Counted from the first letter of the stretch, positions 9,601 to 18,817 are shown. The stretch: 61,144 nt of DNA from Caldithrix abyssi (GCA_011369465.1 DRQG01000024.1:1-61144), one strand, 5' to 3'. Translations and numbers: made by a program. Notes: generated by a model from the letters alone, not told the origin.

Positions 9601-10395
9601 ATGCGATATGTTACGCTTATCGGTATGATCTCTTTAGCCTTTCTGATAATGGCCTGCGGTTCCAGTAAAAAAGCGCAGGATATGGAAGGTGTTACCGCTG
9701 AAGACTTGTATGCCAAAGGAAGCAGCGAGCTGACCGGCGGTAAATATGAAGAGGCCGTGAAAACTTTCAATTTGCTGCTGGATCGTTTCCCGGCAACGGA
9801 TTTGCATATCGATGTTCAGCTTAAACTGGCGGAAGCGCAGGGTAAACTGGATAACTTTGAGGAACAAATGGATATTTTGCTGCGTCTGTTGCGCGAAAAC
9901 ATTATCCCTGAGCGTGTGCCGCAAATCTACAATCAGTTGGGAAAATTTTACGAACGGGCCGCACAATTTAACCCCGGTACGGTTACCAACGATACAATGG
10001 ATTATAAGAAAGCCATTGAATACTACAATAAAGCTTACAACTATAAAGACAGCGACGACCAAAACGCCAAGGCCGAAGCGCTTTACCGCAGGGCGATTAC
10101 CGAGGCCAAACTCGGCCAGGTTAACAAAGCGATTGAAGATTACCGAACGGTAACCGTTAAATTCCCGGATAACACCTTCGGGTTGCTGGCGCGTATTAAA
10201 CTGCAAAATCCGGAAGACACATCCGAACTGGCCGTGGATGAGGCTTCTCTGGAAGGATACCGGCAGCAGCTCGGACTGGTGCCGGCCGGCGAACAGGAAT
10301 CTATGGAGTCGCCTGCGGAAGAGGCCGCAGAACCGGCTGACACGCTCGATGAGTCGTTTGAACCCGTACCGGCGGATACGAGTAATCAGGAATGA
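9601..10395 (+). CDS. TPR-containing lipoprotein
   Basis: 264 aa. A signal peptide ends in the lipobox LIMAC with the acceptor Cys at about residue 19, followed by GSSKKAQ. The mature part contains several tetratricopeptide-like helical repeats (AEDLYAKGSSELTGGKYEEAVKTFNLLLDRFP is typical, then a second set around residues 130-190). The C-terminus is acidic and Pro-rich. It resembles the BamD/YbgF type of envelope TPR lipoproteins in layout but is not recognisable as either. It sits between the amidohydrolase and the DUF84 NTPase and overlaps the latter by 4 nt, so the three are almost surely one operon. Confidence 0.75.
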   Translation: MRYVTLIGMISLAFLIMACGSSKKAQDMEGVTAEDLYAKGSSELTGGKYEEAVKTFNLLLDRFPATDLHIDVQLKLAEAQGKLDNFEEQMDILLRLLRENIIPERVPQIYNQLGKFYERAAQFNPGTVTNDTMDYKKAIEYYNKAYNYKDSDDQNAKAEALYRRAITEAKLGQVNKAIEDYRTVTVKFPDNTFGLLARIKLQNPEDTSELAVDEASLEGYRQQLGLVPAGEQESMESPAEEAAEPADTLDESFEPVPADTSNQE

Positions 10396-10955
10396 TGCGT
10401 ATCGGTATCGGTTCCACCAATAAGACCAAAGTAGCCGCCTGTGAACAGGCTGTTGCGGCATTATTGGAGGCATTCCCCGAAAAACATATCGATAAAGCGG
10501 TATTTGAAGCTATACCCTCGCAAACGGGAATATCGGAGATGCCGCTGTCGCAACAGGAAATGATGAAGGGAGCTCTGCAAAGAGCTCTTTTTGTATATAA
10601 AAACCTGAACGATGTTAGTTTTGCCATTGGACTGGAAGGCGGGGTTTTTGTGCAAACAATCGAAGGAAGCGTTCCCGCCGCCTATCTGCAAAACTGGGTG
10701 TATGTGTTTGATGGTAAACGGGGATTTTACGGCAGCTCGCCGGCCCTTGCCCTTCCGGACAGTATCCGGAAGGCTTTGTACGAAGAGGGGCGTGAACTGG
10801 CCGAAGTGATGGATACCCTGAGCGGGCGAAACGATGTGCGCTCAAAAAACGGGGCTTTCGGAACGCTTACTCACGATCTGATTACGCGGACGGATTCGTT
10901 TAAATGGGCGGTGATCAGCGCTATGACCCCGTTTTTTAACAAAAAATATTATTGA
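10392..10955 (+). CDS. DUF84-family inosine/xanthosine triphosphatase
   Basis: 187 aa. The N-terminus IGIGSTNKTKVAACEQAV is the nucleotide-binding start of the DUF84 (YjjX-like) NTPases, followed by the conserved FAIGLEGGV segment and SGRNDVRSKNGAFGTLT, which closes the active site. These enzymes hydrolyse non-canonical ITP/XTP and so keep deaminated purines out of nucleic acids. The start overlaps the lipoprotein stop (ATGA), indicating translational coupling; a second ATG three bases on is equally possible. The placement with two adenosine-type deaminases makes sense because deamination generates inosine derivatives. Confidence 0.85.
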   Translation: MMRIGIGSTNKTKVAACEQAVAALLEAFPEKHIDKAVFEAIPSQTGISEMPLSQQEMMKGALQRALFVYKNLNDVSFAIGLEGGVFVQTIEGSVPAAYLQNWVYVFDGKRGFYGSSPALALPDSIRKALYEEGRELAEVMDTLSGRNDVRSKNGAFGTLTHDLITRTDSFKWAVISAMTPFFNKKYY

Positions 10956-10970
10956 AAATTTAATAAAAGA

Positions 10971-11062
10971 GAGATGGAGTAGCGGAATAGTGAAGTAATG
11001 AGACATAAAATACATGCGTTTTATGTCTCATTACTTCAATAACTTTTAATCCGCTGCTTCAC
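10971..11062. repeat. Palindromic TGGAG-word element, copy 2, with a perfect 20-bp hairpin
   Basis: The core is a perfect inverted repeat: arms 10991-11010 and 11019-11038 (20 bp) around an 8-nt loop. Flanking words (GATGGAGTAGCGGA on the left, TCCGCTGCTTCAC on the right) extend the pairing imperfectly. There is no T run, so it is not a classical terminator. It lies between the NTPase and adenosine deaminase genes. Confidence 0.75.
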
Positions 11063-11089
11063 AAGGTTACATTTTTGCAGGACTGACTT

Positions 11090-12118
11090 ATGGATATAGA
11101 CACAAAAATCATTAAACAAATGCCCAAAACCGATCTGCATTGCCATCTGGACGGCAGCGTACGTATTGATACCGTGATCGATCTGGCCAAAAAGCAGAAT
11201 GTTGAATTGCCCACCTTCAACCGCAAAGAACTGCGCAAGCTGCTGGTTCCCGGTTTGAAATGTAAAAGTCTGGTGGAATATCTGCGCCCCTTTGATATCA
11301 CACTCTCGGTGATGCAGGACGCCGAGGCGCTCTACCGCACCGCTTTTGAGCTGGCCGAGGACGCCGCCAAAGAAAACATCTGGTATCTGGAAGTACGCTA
11401 CTCGCCGGTGCTGCATACCAAAAAAGGCATGAAGCTGACCGAAATCGTTGATGCGGTTTTGGCCGGGCTGCGGGCTGCCGAAAAAAAATACCATATTAAA
11501 ACCGGCGTGATCATCTGCGGGATGCGCAATATCAATCCGGAAACGTCGCTGATTTTAGCCGAACTGGCTATGGCCTATAAGAACCAGGGTGTGGTGGCTT
11601 TCGATCTGGCCGGCGCCGAAGAAAATTATCCTGCCAAACATCACCGCGAGGCCTTTTACCTGATTTTGAACAACAATATTAACTGTACAGCGCATGCTGG
11701 CGAAGCCTACGGTCCGGAAAGCATTCATCAGGCGCTGCACTATTGCGGAGCGCATCGCATCGGGCACGGCACCCGGCTGAAGGAAGACGGTGATTTGCTC
11801 AACTACGTTAACGATCACCGTATCCCGCTGGAAATCTGCTTAACCAGTAATATTCAAACCAAAGCGGCCAGCTCGTATGAAACCCACCCGCTCAAATTTT
11901 ATTATGATTACGGTCTGCGTGTTACCATCAACACCGATAACCGGCTGATTTCCAATACCACAATAACCAAAGAACTTCATCTGGCCGCAAAATATGCGGA
12001 ATGGAATATGACCGATTTAAAAAATGTGATTGTGGCGGGATTCAAAAGCGCTTTTCTGCCTATGCGCGAAAAGGCTATATTGCTGAATATGGTCAATGCG
12101 GAACTGGAAAAATACTAA
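11090..12118 (+). CDS. add: Adenosine deaminase
   Basis: 342 aa, the usual size. It deaminates (deoxy)adenosine to inosine using zinc. The zinc ligands and catalytic residues are in place: HCHLDGS near residues 17-23, HAGEAYGP, the RIGHGTRL motif, LTSNIQT and TINTDNRL(I). The last motif usually reads TDDP in adenosine deaminases; here TDNR is a small deviation that may affect the second Asp. Adenine deaminase (Ade-type add-like) is an alternative substrate class. It is downstream of the amidohydrolase-lipoprotein-NTPase operon but separated by a hairpin element, so it may have its own promoter. Confidence 0.88.
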   Translation: MDIDTKIIKQMPKTDLHCHLDGSVRIDTVIDLAKKQNVELPTFNRKELRKLLVPGLKCKSLVEYLRPFDITLSVMQDAEALYRTAFELAEDAAKENIWYLEVRYSPVLHTKKGMKLTEIVDAVLAGLRAAEKKYHIKTGVIICGMRNINPETSLILAELAMAYKNQGVVAFDLAGAEENYPAKHHREAFYLILNNNINCTAHAGEAYGPESIHQALHYCGAHRIGHGTRLKEDGDLLNYVNDHRIPLEICLTSNIQTKAASSYETHPLKFYYDYGLRVTINTDNRLISNTTITKELHLAAKYAEWNMTDLKNVIVAGFKSAFLPMREKAILLNMVNAELEKY

Positions 12119-12131
12119 GCGGAGTATGTAA

Positions 12132-12371
12132 TTATACGGTTTTGCGCAATCCGAGACGGGTGCGTATCTTCTCCATCCATCCTTTTTTGAACAGAGCGAT
12201 GGCCAGTAAAATGAGCAGTAATCCGGGTATTACCGGAACAATTATTCCGGTAATACCGACCAGTACAAGTATAACGGCCAGAGTTACTTTATTCTTATTG
12301 AATTTTAAAATATCTTTCCAAAGCGGTTGACGGTGTGTCTTGTCTTCTCTATTTGAGGATGCTGCTCTCAT
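12132..12371 (-). CDS. Small PGPGW-like membrane protein
   Basis: 79 aa. A charged N-terminus (about residues 1-27) is followed by one long or two tightly packed hydrophobic segments, VTLAVILVLVGITGIIVPVIPG and LLLILLAIALFKKGW, then a basic tail. The P(V)IPG turn and the terminal KKGW resemble the PGPGW family of small bacterial membrane proteins, whose function is unknown. It ends 13 nt from the convergent adenosine deaminase stop. Confidence 0.6.
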   Translation of the reverse strand: MRAASSNREDKTHRQPLWKDILKFNKNKVTLAVILVLVGITGIIVPVIPGLLLILLAIALFKKGWMEKIRTRLGLRKTV

Positions 12372-12546
12372 GATGCGGCTCTCAAGTTATCCTGTCTGCT
12401 CTTTAATAGAACTTACCCCTATTTACGCAGATTGTATTGTTTCGTTGCATTTTTTTCTGAATAGAGTTCAGGACCAAGTCTGCCATACTGTTTTCGTCAG
12501 AAATAAGACCGGGCTTTAGTCCAATCAGGTTTAAAGCAGGGATCGT

Positions 12547-14145
12547 TCAGGATAAATAGAATATCCGGTGGGAAAAATCGTCAGGGTCTATCTTCTTTCC
12601 GATTTCCTTAACCCAATCTAAGCCATATTTGTTTAAAAAGTAAAGCGGGGCAATGATCCTTTCCTGCTTTTTGCCCTGCGGATAAAAATGTTCCCGGATA
12701 CGCTGCAGTTGGGTTGTTTTTTGCCGTTCCTTTTCTTCCAGACGTTTAAGCGCTTTGGCTTCCAAAGCATTCAGACTCTTTTCGATCTGAAAGAATGTTT
12801 TCTGTGCTGCGGGCGCCAATGTAGGATCCACTTCTTTCAGGATTGGTGATAAATGTTCCTGTTCCGTTCGCATTTTGGTGCGCAAAGACCGAAACGATTC
12901 TGTCAAACCGGTTTGATCCGTTTGTTTAAGCTGTTCCCGAACAAAGTTCTGCGCATCCGGGGTTACGGCTGCAGGATCGATATTCAATTTTTCCAGGAGT
13001 CGTTGGATAGCCGGTTCCACAAGGGTAAACGAAGCCCGGGGCTGCAGGTGGGGCATATACAAATTCAGACGTTCAAATGCTTTTTTGAGCATAGCCCAAT
13101 AGGCAATTTCCGCCGGGCCGGCCACATAGCTGATTACCGGCAGCATCCAGCTTTGCCAGAGCGGCCGGGTAAGCACGGTGGAAGAAAACCACTCCGGGTG
13201 CAGCCGGGCATAATCGACCAATTCGTTTTGCTTCCAACGTTTTTTTCGGTCTGCGCGAATGAACCCGGCTTCGTTATCGCGATATATATGCTGCCGCGCC
13301 CCGCCCCCGTCCGAAAGGTAGATATAGGCCAGCGACTTGCGCAGATGAACCTGCAAGGCGTAGCCCCCGGCATCGATATTTTCCGCCTGAGCGGAAAAAG
13401 CCGCCAAAACCGCTTCGTTATCCTGTATAAGCTGTTCAAAAAACGGAACGGAGGCTGATTTTATCTGAGGATCGCCGGGCAGGAAAAGTAAAAGTCCTGT
13501 ACCGTAAAATATATGACGGATCAAACAGGCAAAAGCTTCGGCCCAGTTTCGCTGCGGTTGATAACACGATTGCAGAACTGAGAACAACTCCCTGCTGAAG
13601 TCGGTTAGCGGTAAAGCCGCTTTCAGTTCATCCAACAAAACATTAACCGAGGCCGGTAAGCGACGCCTGCCCATAGAAAAGCCCTTCTCCTTTTCCTGTT
13701 CCGCTAAAAAAAAGGATTGCAGCCGTCCTTCTTTTGTCCACACCCACAACGAGGCCACTTCTTTATAATCGTGATCTTCCCCTTCAATCCAAAAAAGAGG
13801 ACACACGTTATAATCCGGTAAACGACGTTGCAATGACCGGGCTAAATGTATTGCGCTTAGCGTTTTGTAGATCGTGTACATTGGCGAGACAAACAAACCG
13901 GTTTGTTGTCCGGTTACCACAAAAAGGGGCGGTTTCTCGTTCAGGCTTTTTAAAACGCGATGTACGGCAGGGTCTTCGGTATGTTTATTTTGCTCATAAA
14001 GAAGTTGTACAAAATCCCGGTGGCGCTGTTCACCTGCAATGTTCCGGGCGGCGCTCAGCCAATCCGGTTTAAGGGGCAGGTTAAAGAAAGAAGCTGCCGC
14101 CGGGTGTTGACCGACATAATCGTCGAAAATTGATTTTTTTTTCAT
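12547..14145 (-). CDS. bshC: BshC, putative cysteine-adding enzyme of bacillithiol synthesis
   Basis: 532 aa, matching BshC. Recognisable blocks are the N-terminal FVVTGQQTGLFVSPMYTIYKTLSAI, PLFWIEGEDHDYKEVASLWVW, and the later WMLPVISYVAGPAEIAYWAMLK, followed by a long charged coiled-coil region (about residues 420-490: SLNALEAKALKRLEEKERQKTTQLQRIREHFYPQGKKQER). BshC adds cysteine to GlcN-malate, the last step to bacillithiol. bshA is elsewhere in the window (45822-46943); bshB is not visible. The gene precedes a methyltransferase/SDR pair on the same strand but is separated from it by about 60 nt. Confidence 0.9.
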   Translation of the reverse strand: MKKKSIFDDYVGQHPAAASFFNLPLKPDWLSAARNIAGEQRHRDFVQLLYEQNKHTEDPAVHRVLKSLNEKPPLFVVTGQQTGLFVSPMYTIYKTLSAIHLARSLQRRLPDYNVCPLFWIEGEDHDYKEVASLWVWTKEGRLQSFFLAEQEKEKGFSMGRRRLPASVNVLLDELKAALPLTDFSRELFSVLQSCYQPQRNWAEAFACLIRHIFYGTGLLLFLPGDPQIKSASVPFFEQLIQDNEAVLAAFSAQAENIDAGGYALQVHLRKSLAYIYLSDGGGARQHIYRDNEAGFIRADRKKRWKQNELVDYARLHPEWFSSTVLTRPLWQSWMLPVISYVAGPAEIAYWAMLKKAFERLNLYMPHLQPRASFTLVEPAIQRLLEKLNIDPAAVTPDAQNFVREQLKQTDQTGLTESFRSLRTKMRTEQEHLSPILKEVDPTLAPAAQKTFFQIEKSLNALEAKALKRLEEKERQKTTQLQRIREHFYPQGKKQERIIAPLYFLNKYGLDWVKEIGKKIDPDDFSHRIFYLS

Positions 14146-14208
14146 GCGGTTTCCGCTGCTTTTCTATGTAAAGGACATCCGCTTTTTCTAACCTCTGCTC
14201 ACCCGGTA

Positions 14209-14958
14209 TTATTTCTTTCGGCAAAAAAGGATCATCCGTTCCGAATCGGTTGTGTATGTTTCGCCTTTATAATTTCCGTAAGAGGCCTGAACGCTAAAAC
14301 CGGCACGCAGCAACATGCGGCCCATCTCTTCAAAAGAGTACAAACGTACGGATTCGTGGAAGGATTTCTTCCTGTCGTTTTGATCCAGCGTAATTTCCTT
14401 GTGTACGCGCTGATTTTCTATATAACGTTTTTCTTTTATCCGGATACTGCCGGAATGACGAACGCTTTCTTCAATAAGATGCTCTTTGACAAACGGCGGA
14501 TTGAGATAATCGAGAAAGTAAATGCCTCCGGTTAGTATTACCCGGGCTATTTCCTGCAGCACCAGAGCATTTTCCGCATCCTTTGCAAAATAGCCGAAAG
14601 AGGTAAACAGCGATAGGGCGCCGTCAAATTTTGTTTTAACCGGAAGCGCGCGCATATCGGCGCGAATATACAATAAGTCCGAATGCTGCGGCGTATTCCG
14701 CTGTGCGTGACGCAGCAAGGGTGCAGAGAGATCGATACCGGTTACACGCAACCCATATCGGTTTAATATGCGGGCATGCCGCCCGTTGCCGCAGGCCACA
14801 TCCAAAAACCGCTGTCCGGGAACGGGCTTAACCGTACGCAGAAACAATTGAATAAGCTCGGCTGCGTCGTTTTCGTCCCTGTGCCGGTACACCTGTAGAT
14901 ATTCCGTTCCAAACCACTGTCGGTACCAATGGGTGTCATAGCCATTTGTTTTGCACAT
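14209..14958 (-). CDS. Class I SAM-dependent methyltransferase
   Basis: 249 aa. Motif I is RFLDVACGNGRHARIL (about residues 48-63), followed by VTGIDLSAPLL (acidic post-I), an aspartate-rich LLYIRADMRALPV and FDGALSLFTSFGYF, all typical of Methyltransf_25/11 enzymes. The substrate is unknown. Its start overlaps the 3' end of the upstream SDR gene by 23 nt, so the two are translationally coupled. Because that SDR flanks the sphingolipid-type genes, modification of a lipid or glycolipid is an attractive but unproven idea. Confidence 0.8.
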   Translation of the reverse strand: MCKTNGYDTHWYRQWFGTEYLQVYRHRDENDAAELIQLFLRTVKPVPGQRFLDVACGNGRHARILNRYGLRVTGIDLSAPLLRHAQRNTPQHSDLLYIRADMRALPVKTKFDGALSLFTSFGYFAKDAENALVLQEIARVILTGGIYFLDYLNPPFVKEHLIEESVRHSGSIRIKEKRYIENQRVHKEITLDQNDRKKSFHESVRLYSFEEMGRMLLRAGFSVQASYGNYKGETYTTDSERMILFCRKK

Positions 14959-15916
14959 ACCATTCTACCGTTTCCCGGATGCCTTCTTCCAGGGTAAAGC
15001 GGGTTTTGAATCCGAAATCCCTTTCTGCCCGGCGGGGGCTGCACACCCAAAAATTCTGTTTCATTTCGGTAATTTTATTGCGGTTTACCACAGCCGGTTT
15101 ATGCCTCAATCTGGATATGGCTTCGCTGAGCGTTGCCGCGCCTTTAAGCAGCATTTCGGGGATGTATATTCGGACGCCTCTTTTCCCCATTGTTTTGAGA
15201 ATGGTTTTGGCCACTTCTTCCCAGGAATAAGGTCGGTTGTTGGCTAAAAAATAGGTGCGCCCAAGCGTTTTTTTCAAACCGGCGGCGCGGATCATACCGT
15301 CAACCAAATCCTGTACGTGGATCAGGCTGAGATATTTTTCCCTTAATCCAACCTGAGGGATCACACCCCAGCGTACGGTACGGAAGAATTGCAGAATATC
15401 GCTGTCGCGGGGGCCATATACCGAGGCCGGCCTGATGATGGTTACCGGAAATTCTTTCTTTATTTCATTCAAAAAATTTTCAGCGGCCAATTTGCTTTTA
15501 CCGTAATCGGAAATAGGCTGCGGCGGATGGTTTTCGTCGATCGGTTCGATAGTCGGACTGGGGCCGGCGGCCGATTGAGAGCTTACATATACAAACCGTT
15601 TGAGATGGCTTCCCGATTTTATCAACGTGTCAACCAGATTGCGCGTACCCCGGTAATTGACTTCGTAAAAATCCTTTCCGTTATACGCTTTGGTGATGCC
15701 GCCCAGATGATAGACATATTCCGCTTCCCGAAGAACATTTTTAAGAGGTTCGGTATTGCGTAAATCGCCAAAAACACACTTCACATCCAAATCTGCAATC
15801 CACTGCAAGGGGTCCTTACTCATAACCAGAGCCTGAACCTTGTGTCCTTGTTCAACAAGCTTCTGCGTTAAAAAACTACCAATAAAGCCGGACGCCCCGG
15901 TAACAAAAACATTCAT
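14936..15916 (-). CDS. Extended SDR NAD(P)-dependent epimerase/dehydratase
   Basis: 326 aa. The N-terminal dinucleotide motif is VTGASGFIGSFL, the catalytic Tyr-Lys pair is YGKSK, with SSQSAAG supplying the active-site Ser, and VRPASVYGPRD (here IIRPASVYGPRD) is the usual later block. Such proteins act on nucleotide sugars, 3-hydroxysteroid-like or 3-keto lipid substrates. It is divergent from the serine-palmitoyltransferase-like gene (259-nt gap) and coupled to the methyltransferase. Together with the second SDR at 18926-19918 it is a candidate for the reductase step in sphingolipid synthesis; I favour the other copy for that. Confidence 0.8.
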   Translation of the reverse strand: MNVFVTGASGFIGSFLTQKLVEQGHKVQALVMSKDPLQWIADLDVKCVFGDLRNTEPLKNVLREAEYVYHLGGITKAYNGKDFYEVNYRGTRNLVDTLIKSGSHLKRFVYVSSQSAAGPSPTIEPIDENHPPQPISDYGKSKLAAENFLNEIKKEFPVTIIRPASVYGPRDSDILQFFRTVRWGVIPQVGLREKYLSLIHVQDLVDGMIRAAGLKKTLGRTYFLANNRPYSWEEVAKTILKTMGKRGVRIYIPEMLLKGAATLSEAISRLRHKPAVVNRNKITEMKQNFWVCSPRRAERDFGFKTRFTLEEGIRETVEWYVQNKWL

Positions 15917-16175
15917 TCTAATTCTTTCATTTTTAAAGAGTTAGAGTTTGTTTTAGCATAAATTTAAGTAGCATATTTTAAAAAAGTTTAGTATATTTCG
16001 CAAACCTTTTTAAATACCGGTTTAACTTTTATGCCCTTTGGGCAGGCACGATCTTCTTTTTTAGGAAAAAGACCAGCTTTTTCTTAAGCTTGCATTCGTT
16101 GCCACAATGACCTGACTCAACGTTGCAAAAGCCGGTACCTGTTTAATCCGGATGTGATAACCGTTTGGAGGCCTG

Positions 16176-17363
16176 TTGGATATTTTTGATAAATGCTTCA
16201 ACTTTACCCGCGCACGTGAAACCAGAGAAGCGGGCATTTACCCTTATTTTACACCCTTAAGTGGCAATGACGGCCCCCGGGTTCGTATTGACGGCCGCGA
16301 AATCATTATGATCGGTTCCAATAATTATCTGGGGCTCACCCACGATCCCCGCGTTGTGGAAGCCGCCATCGAGGCCACAAAACGTTACGGCACCAGCTGC
16401 TCCGGCTCACGGTTTTTGAACGGTACGCTCGATCTGCACGTAGAACTGGAAAAACGGATAGCCCAATTTATGCAGCGTGAAGCGGCCCTGGTTTTCAGCA
16501 CCGGTTATATGACCAATTTGGGAGCCCTGTCCACTCTGGCCGGCAGTAACGATATCATTATTATGGATAAGGCCGACCACGCTTCGATTTATGCCGGCAC
16601 CATCGCCGCATTACGTGCTACCATAAAACGTTACAACCACAACGATATGGACAGCCTGGAATCACTGCTCCGTTCCCTTCCCGAAGACAAAGGAAAAATC
16701 ATCGTCAGCGACGGCGTTTTCAGTATGGAAGGCGATATCGTCAAGCTGGACAGGCTGGTCGAACTGGCGCAAAAGTACCGGGCGCGTATTTACATCGACG
16801 AAGCGCACGGCGTCGGCGTTTTGGGAAAAAACGGAAGAGGCAGCTGCGAACTTTTGGGACTGGAAGACAAAGTTGATTTGATCATGAGCACCTTCAGCAA
16901 ATCTTTGGCCTCCCTGGGCGGATTTATCGCCGGCCCGGAAGCGGTAATCGATTACATAAAACACAAAGCCAGTCCGCTCATTTTCAGTGCCGCTCCCACC
17001 CCGGCAGCCACTGCAGCAGCTACAAAATCATTGGAAATTATTCAGGAAGAACCGGAGCGCATTACGCGCCTGCAATACATTGCCGATTATATGCTTAAAG
17101 AATTCAAAGCCCTGGGTTTTGATACAGGCGTTAGCAACGGCACGCCGATCATTCCGCTTTACGTGCGTAATGATGAACGCACCTTTATTTTCTGGCACCG
17201 TTTGTTTGACGAAGGCATATATGCCAATGCGGTGATCAGCCCCGCGGTACCCAGCGACGAAGCCCTGATCCGCACCAGTTTTATGTCCACTCACACGGAC
17301 GATGATCTGAACCGGGTGCTGGATATTATGCACAAAGTGGCTAAAGAAGTGGGGATTATTTAA
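16176..17363 (+). CDS. Serine palmitoyltransferase-like alpha-oxoamine synthase
   Basis: 395 aa PLP enzyme of the alpha-oxoamine synthase family (SPT, KBL, BioF, HemA). The PLP lysine is K242 in STFSKSLASLGGF; the stacking His (H135) is in DKADHASIYAG; DEAHGVGVLG binds PLP. The GSRFLNGTLDLHVELE block and the ending (IPLYVRNDERTF..., AVISPAVP, IRTSFMSTHT) are the pattern I associate with Bacteroidetes serine palmitoyltransferases rather than BioF or KBL. It would condense serine and an acyl-CoA/ACP to 3-ketosphinganine. The start is a TTG at 16176, with GGAGG 4 nt upstream. It is followed by the GNAT-like protein and flanked by SDRs, as expected for a ceramide locus. Confidence 0.8.
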   Translation: MDIFDKCFNFTRARETREAGIYPYFTPLSGNDGPRVRIDGREIIMIGSNNYLGLTHDPRVVEAAIEATKRYGTSCSGSRFLNGTLDLHVELEKRIAQFMQREAALVFSTGYMTNLGALSTLAGSNDIIIMDKADHASIYAGTIAALRATIKRYNHNDMDSLESLLRSLPEDKGKIIVSDGVFSMEGDIVKLDRLVELAQKYRARIYIDEAHGVGVLGKNGRGSCELLGLEDKVDLIMSTFSKSLASLGGFIAGPEAVIDYIKHKASPLIFSAAPTPAATAAATKSLEIIQEEPERITRLQYIADYMLKEFKALGFDTGVSNGTPIIPLYVRNDERTFIFWHRLFDEGIYANAVISPAVPSDEALIRTSFMSTHTDDDLNRVLDIMHKVAKEVGII

Positions 17364-17375
17364 TTACGAATGTAA

Positions 17376-17393
17376 CGCAAGATTTATCTTGCG
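17376..17393. repeat. 18-bp palindrome CGCAAGATTTATCTTGCG
   Basis: Perfect 8+2+8 inverted repeat just after the SPT-like stop. A near-identical copy (CGCAAGATTCATCTTGCG) is at 54028-54045. It belongs to a class of palindromes built around ATAAAT/ATTTAT cores. Confidence 0.7.
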
Positions 17394-17395
17394 GG

Positions 17396-17640
17396 AAGTA
17401 CATAGTACATAGTACATAGTATTTAGTATTTAGTACAAAGTAGGAAGTGACGGGTAAACGGGTAATTAGAAAATAGAAATTGGAAATTGGGAACTGGGAA
17501 TTAATTACGAATCATTTAATTACGAATTACGAATTAAAAGCTAACAGCCAATAGCCAACAGCTAAAAGCCCAATAACTTAATAACTCAATAACTTAGTAA
17601 CTAAAAACTGATAACTGACAACTAAAAAACTATAAAATAA
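17396..17640. repeat. Iterated-word intergenic element
   Basis: Runs of tandemly degenerate words: TACATAGTACATAGTACATAG (17401 on), TTTAGTATTTAGTA, GGAAATTGGGAACTGGG, AATTACGAATTACGAATTA, GCCAATAGCCAACAGC, AACTTAATAACTCAATAACT and CTGATAACTGACAACT. The part to about 17510 is the reverse complement of the element at 5580-5670. The gap between the SPT-like and GNAT-like genes contains nothing else. Confidence 0.65.
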
Positions 17641-17654
17641 TTCGAGGCACAGCC

Positions 17655-18782
17655 ATGTCCGTTCAAATTAAAACCGTCCGTTCATCCAGGGAGAAAAACC
17701 TGTTTATAGACCTGGAATGGCGTATGAATAAAAACACGCCGAACTGGGTGAGTCCCTTGCGTATGGAGCGCAAGAAAATACTGGACACGAAGAAAAATCC
17801 TTTTTACAAACACGCCGAAATCGAACTGTTCATTGCTTATAAAGACGGTGTGCCCGCCGGACGGATCGCGGCCATTACCAATGAGAACCATAATGCATTT
17901 CATAATGATAAAGCCGGATTTTGGGGATTTTTCGAGTGCATTGACGATCAGGAAACGGCCAATGCCCTGTTTGAAGCGGCGGCAGACTGGCTTAGAGCGA
18001 AAGACCGGGATCATATGCTTGGCCCGATGAATCCTTCTACCAATGACGAATGCGGTTTGTTGATCGACGGATACGATACCCCGCCCTTCATTATGATGAC
18101 CCACAACCCGACCTATTATCCCACTCTGGTGGAAGGATTTGGAAACACCAAAGCCAAAGATTTATTTGCCTGGTACAGCCCCACCAAGGATGCGGTGGAA
18201 CAGATTACCGAGAAGATGCGACGCGTAGCCGGAAAGATTCTAAAGAAATACAACATCACGGTACGCAATATCAATATTAAAAAACTGGATGAAGAGATCA
18301 AATTGATCAAAGAGGTCTATAACGACGCCTGGAGCAATAATTACGCCTTTGTTCCCTTTACCGAGGAAGAGATCGACGCCGTGGCTGCCGACCTGAAACC
18401 ATTGGCCGACGAAAACCTGATTTATATTGCCGAACGGGAAGGCAGACCTGTAGCCTTTAGCGTAACTATCCCCAACATCAACGAAATCCTGGCCAAAATT
18501 CCCAATGGCCGGCTCTTTCCTACCGGTATTTTTAAGCTGTTAACGGGCATGAAAAAAATAAAAACCGTGCGGGTTATCATTTTGGGGGTTATTAAAGAAC
18601 TGCAATTCAGCGGGCTCGGCTCTGTTTTCTATGTACGAACTATCGAAAATGCCTATAAAGCCGGCTACATCGGCGGCGAGATGTCCTGGATACTGGAAGA
18701 CAACCACACTATGAACCGGGCTATTGCATCGTTCGGGTCAAAAAAGTATAAGACATACCGTTTGTATAGTTACCCCTTATAA
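17655..18782 (+). CDS. GNAT-superfamily acyltransferase, candidate bacterial ceramide synthase
   Basis: 375 aa, no signal peptide. The N-terminus (NTPNWVSPLRMERKKILDTKKNPFYKHAEIELFIA, GRIAAITNENHNAFHNDKAGFWGFFECIDDQETANALFEAAADWLR) and the DHMLGPMNPSTNDECGLLIDGYDTPP block define a large two-domain YghO-like branch of GNAT proteins. Bacterial ceramide synthase (bCerS) of Caulobacter was reported to be a GNAT-like acyltransferase encoded near SPT; I infer the same role here, N-acylation of the sphingoid base, mainly from context. GAGG lies 7 nt before the ATG. An intrinsic terminator follows at 18818. A generic N-acetyltransferase cannot be excluded. Confidence 0.65.
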   Translation: MSVQIKTVRSSREKNLFIDLEWRMNKNTPNWVSPLRMERKKILDTKKNPFYKHAEIELFIAYKDGVPAGRIAAITNENHNAFHNDKAGFWGFFECIDDQETANALFEAAADWLRAKDRDHMLGPMNPSTNDECGLLIDGYDTPPFIMMTHNPTYYPTLVEGFGNTKAKDLFAWYSPTKDAVEQITEKMRRVAGKILKKYNITVRNINIKKLDEEIKLIKEVYNDAWSNNYAFVPFTEEEIDAVAADLKPLADENLIYIAEREGRPVAFSVTIPNINEILAKIPNGRLFPTGIFKLLTGMKKIKTVRVIILGVIKELQFSGLGSVFYVRTIENAYKAGYIGGEMSWILEDNHTMNRAIASFGSKKYKTYRLYSYPL

Positions 18783-18817
18783 CCGCATAACCACAGTTAA
18801 GTTATACATCTAAAAAT

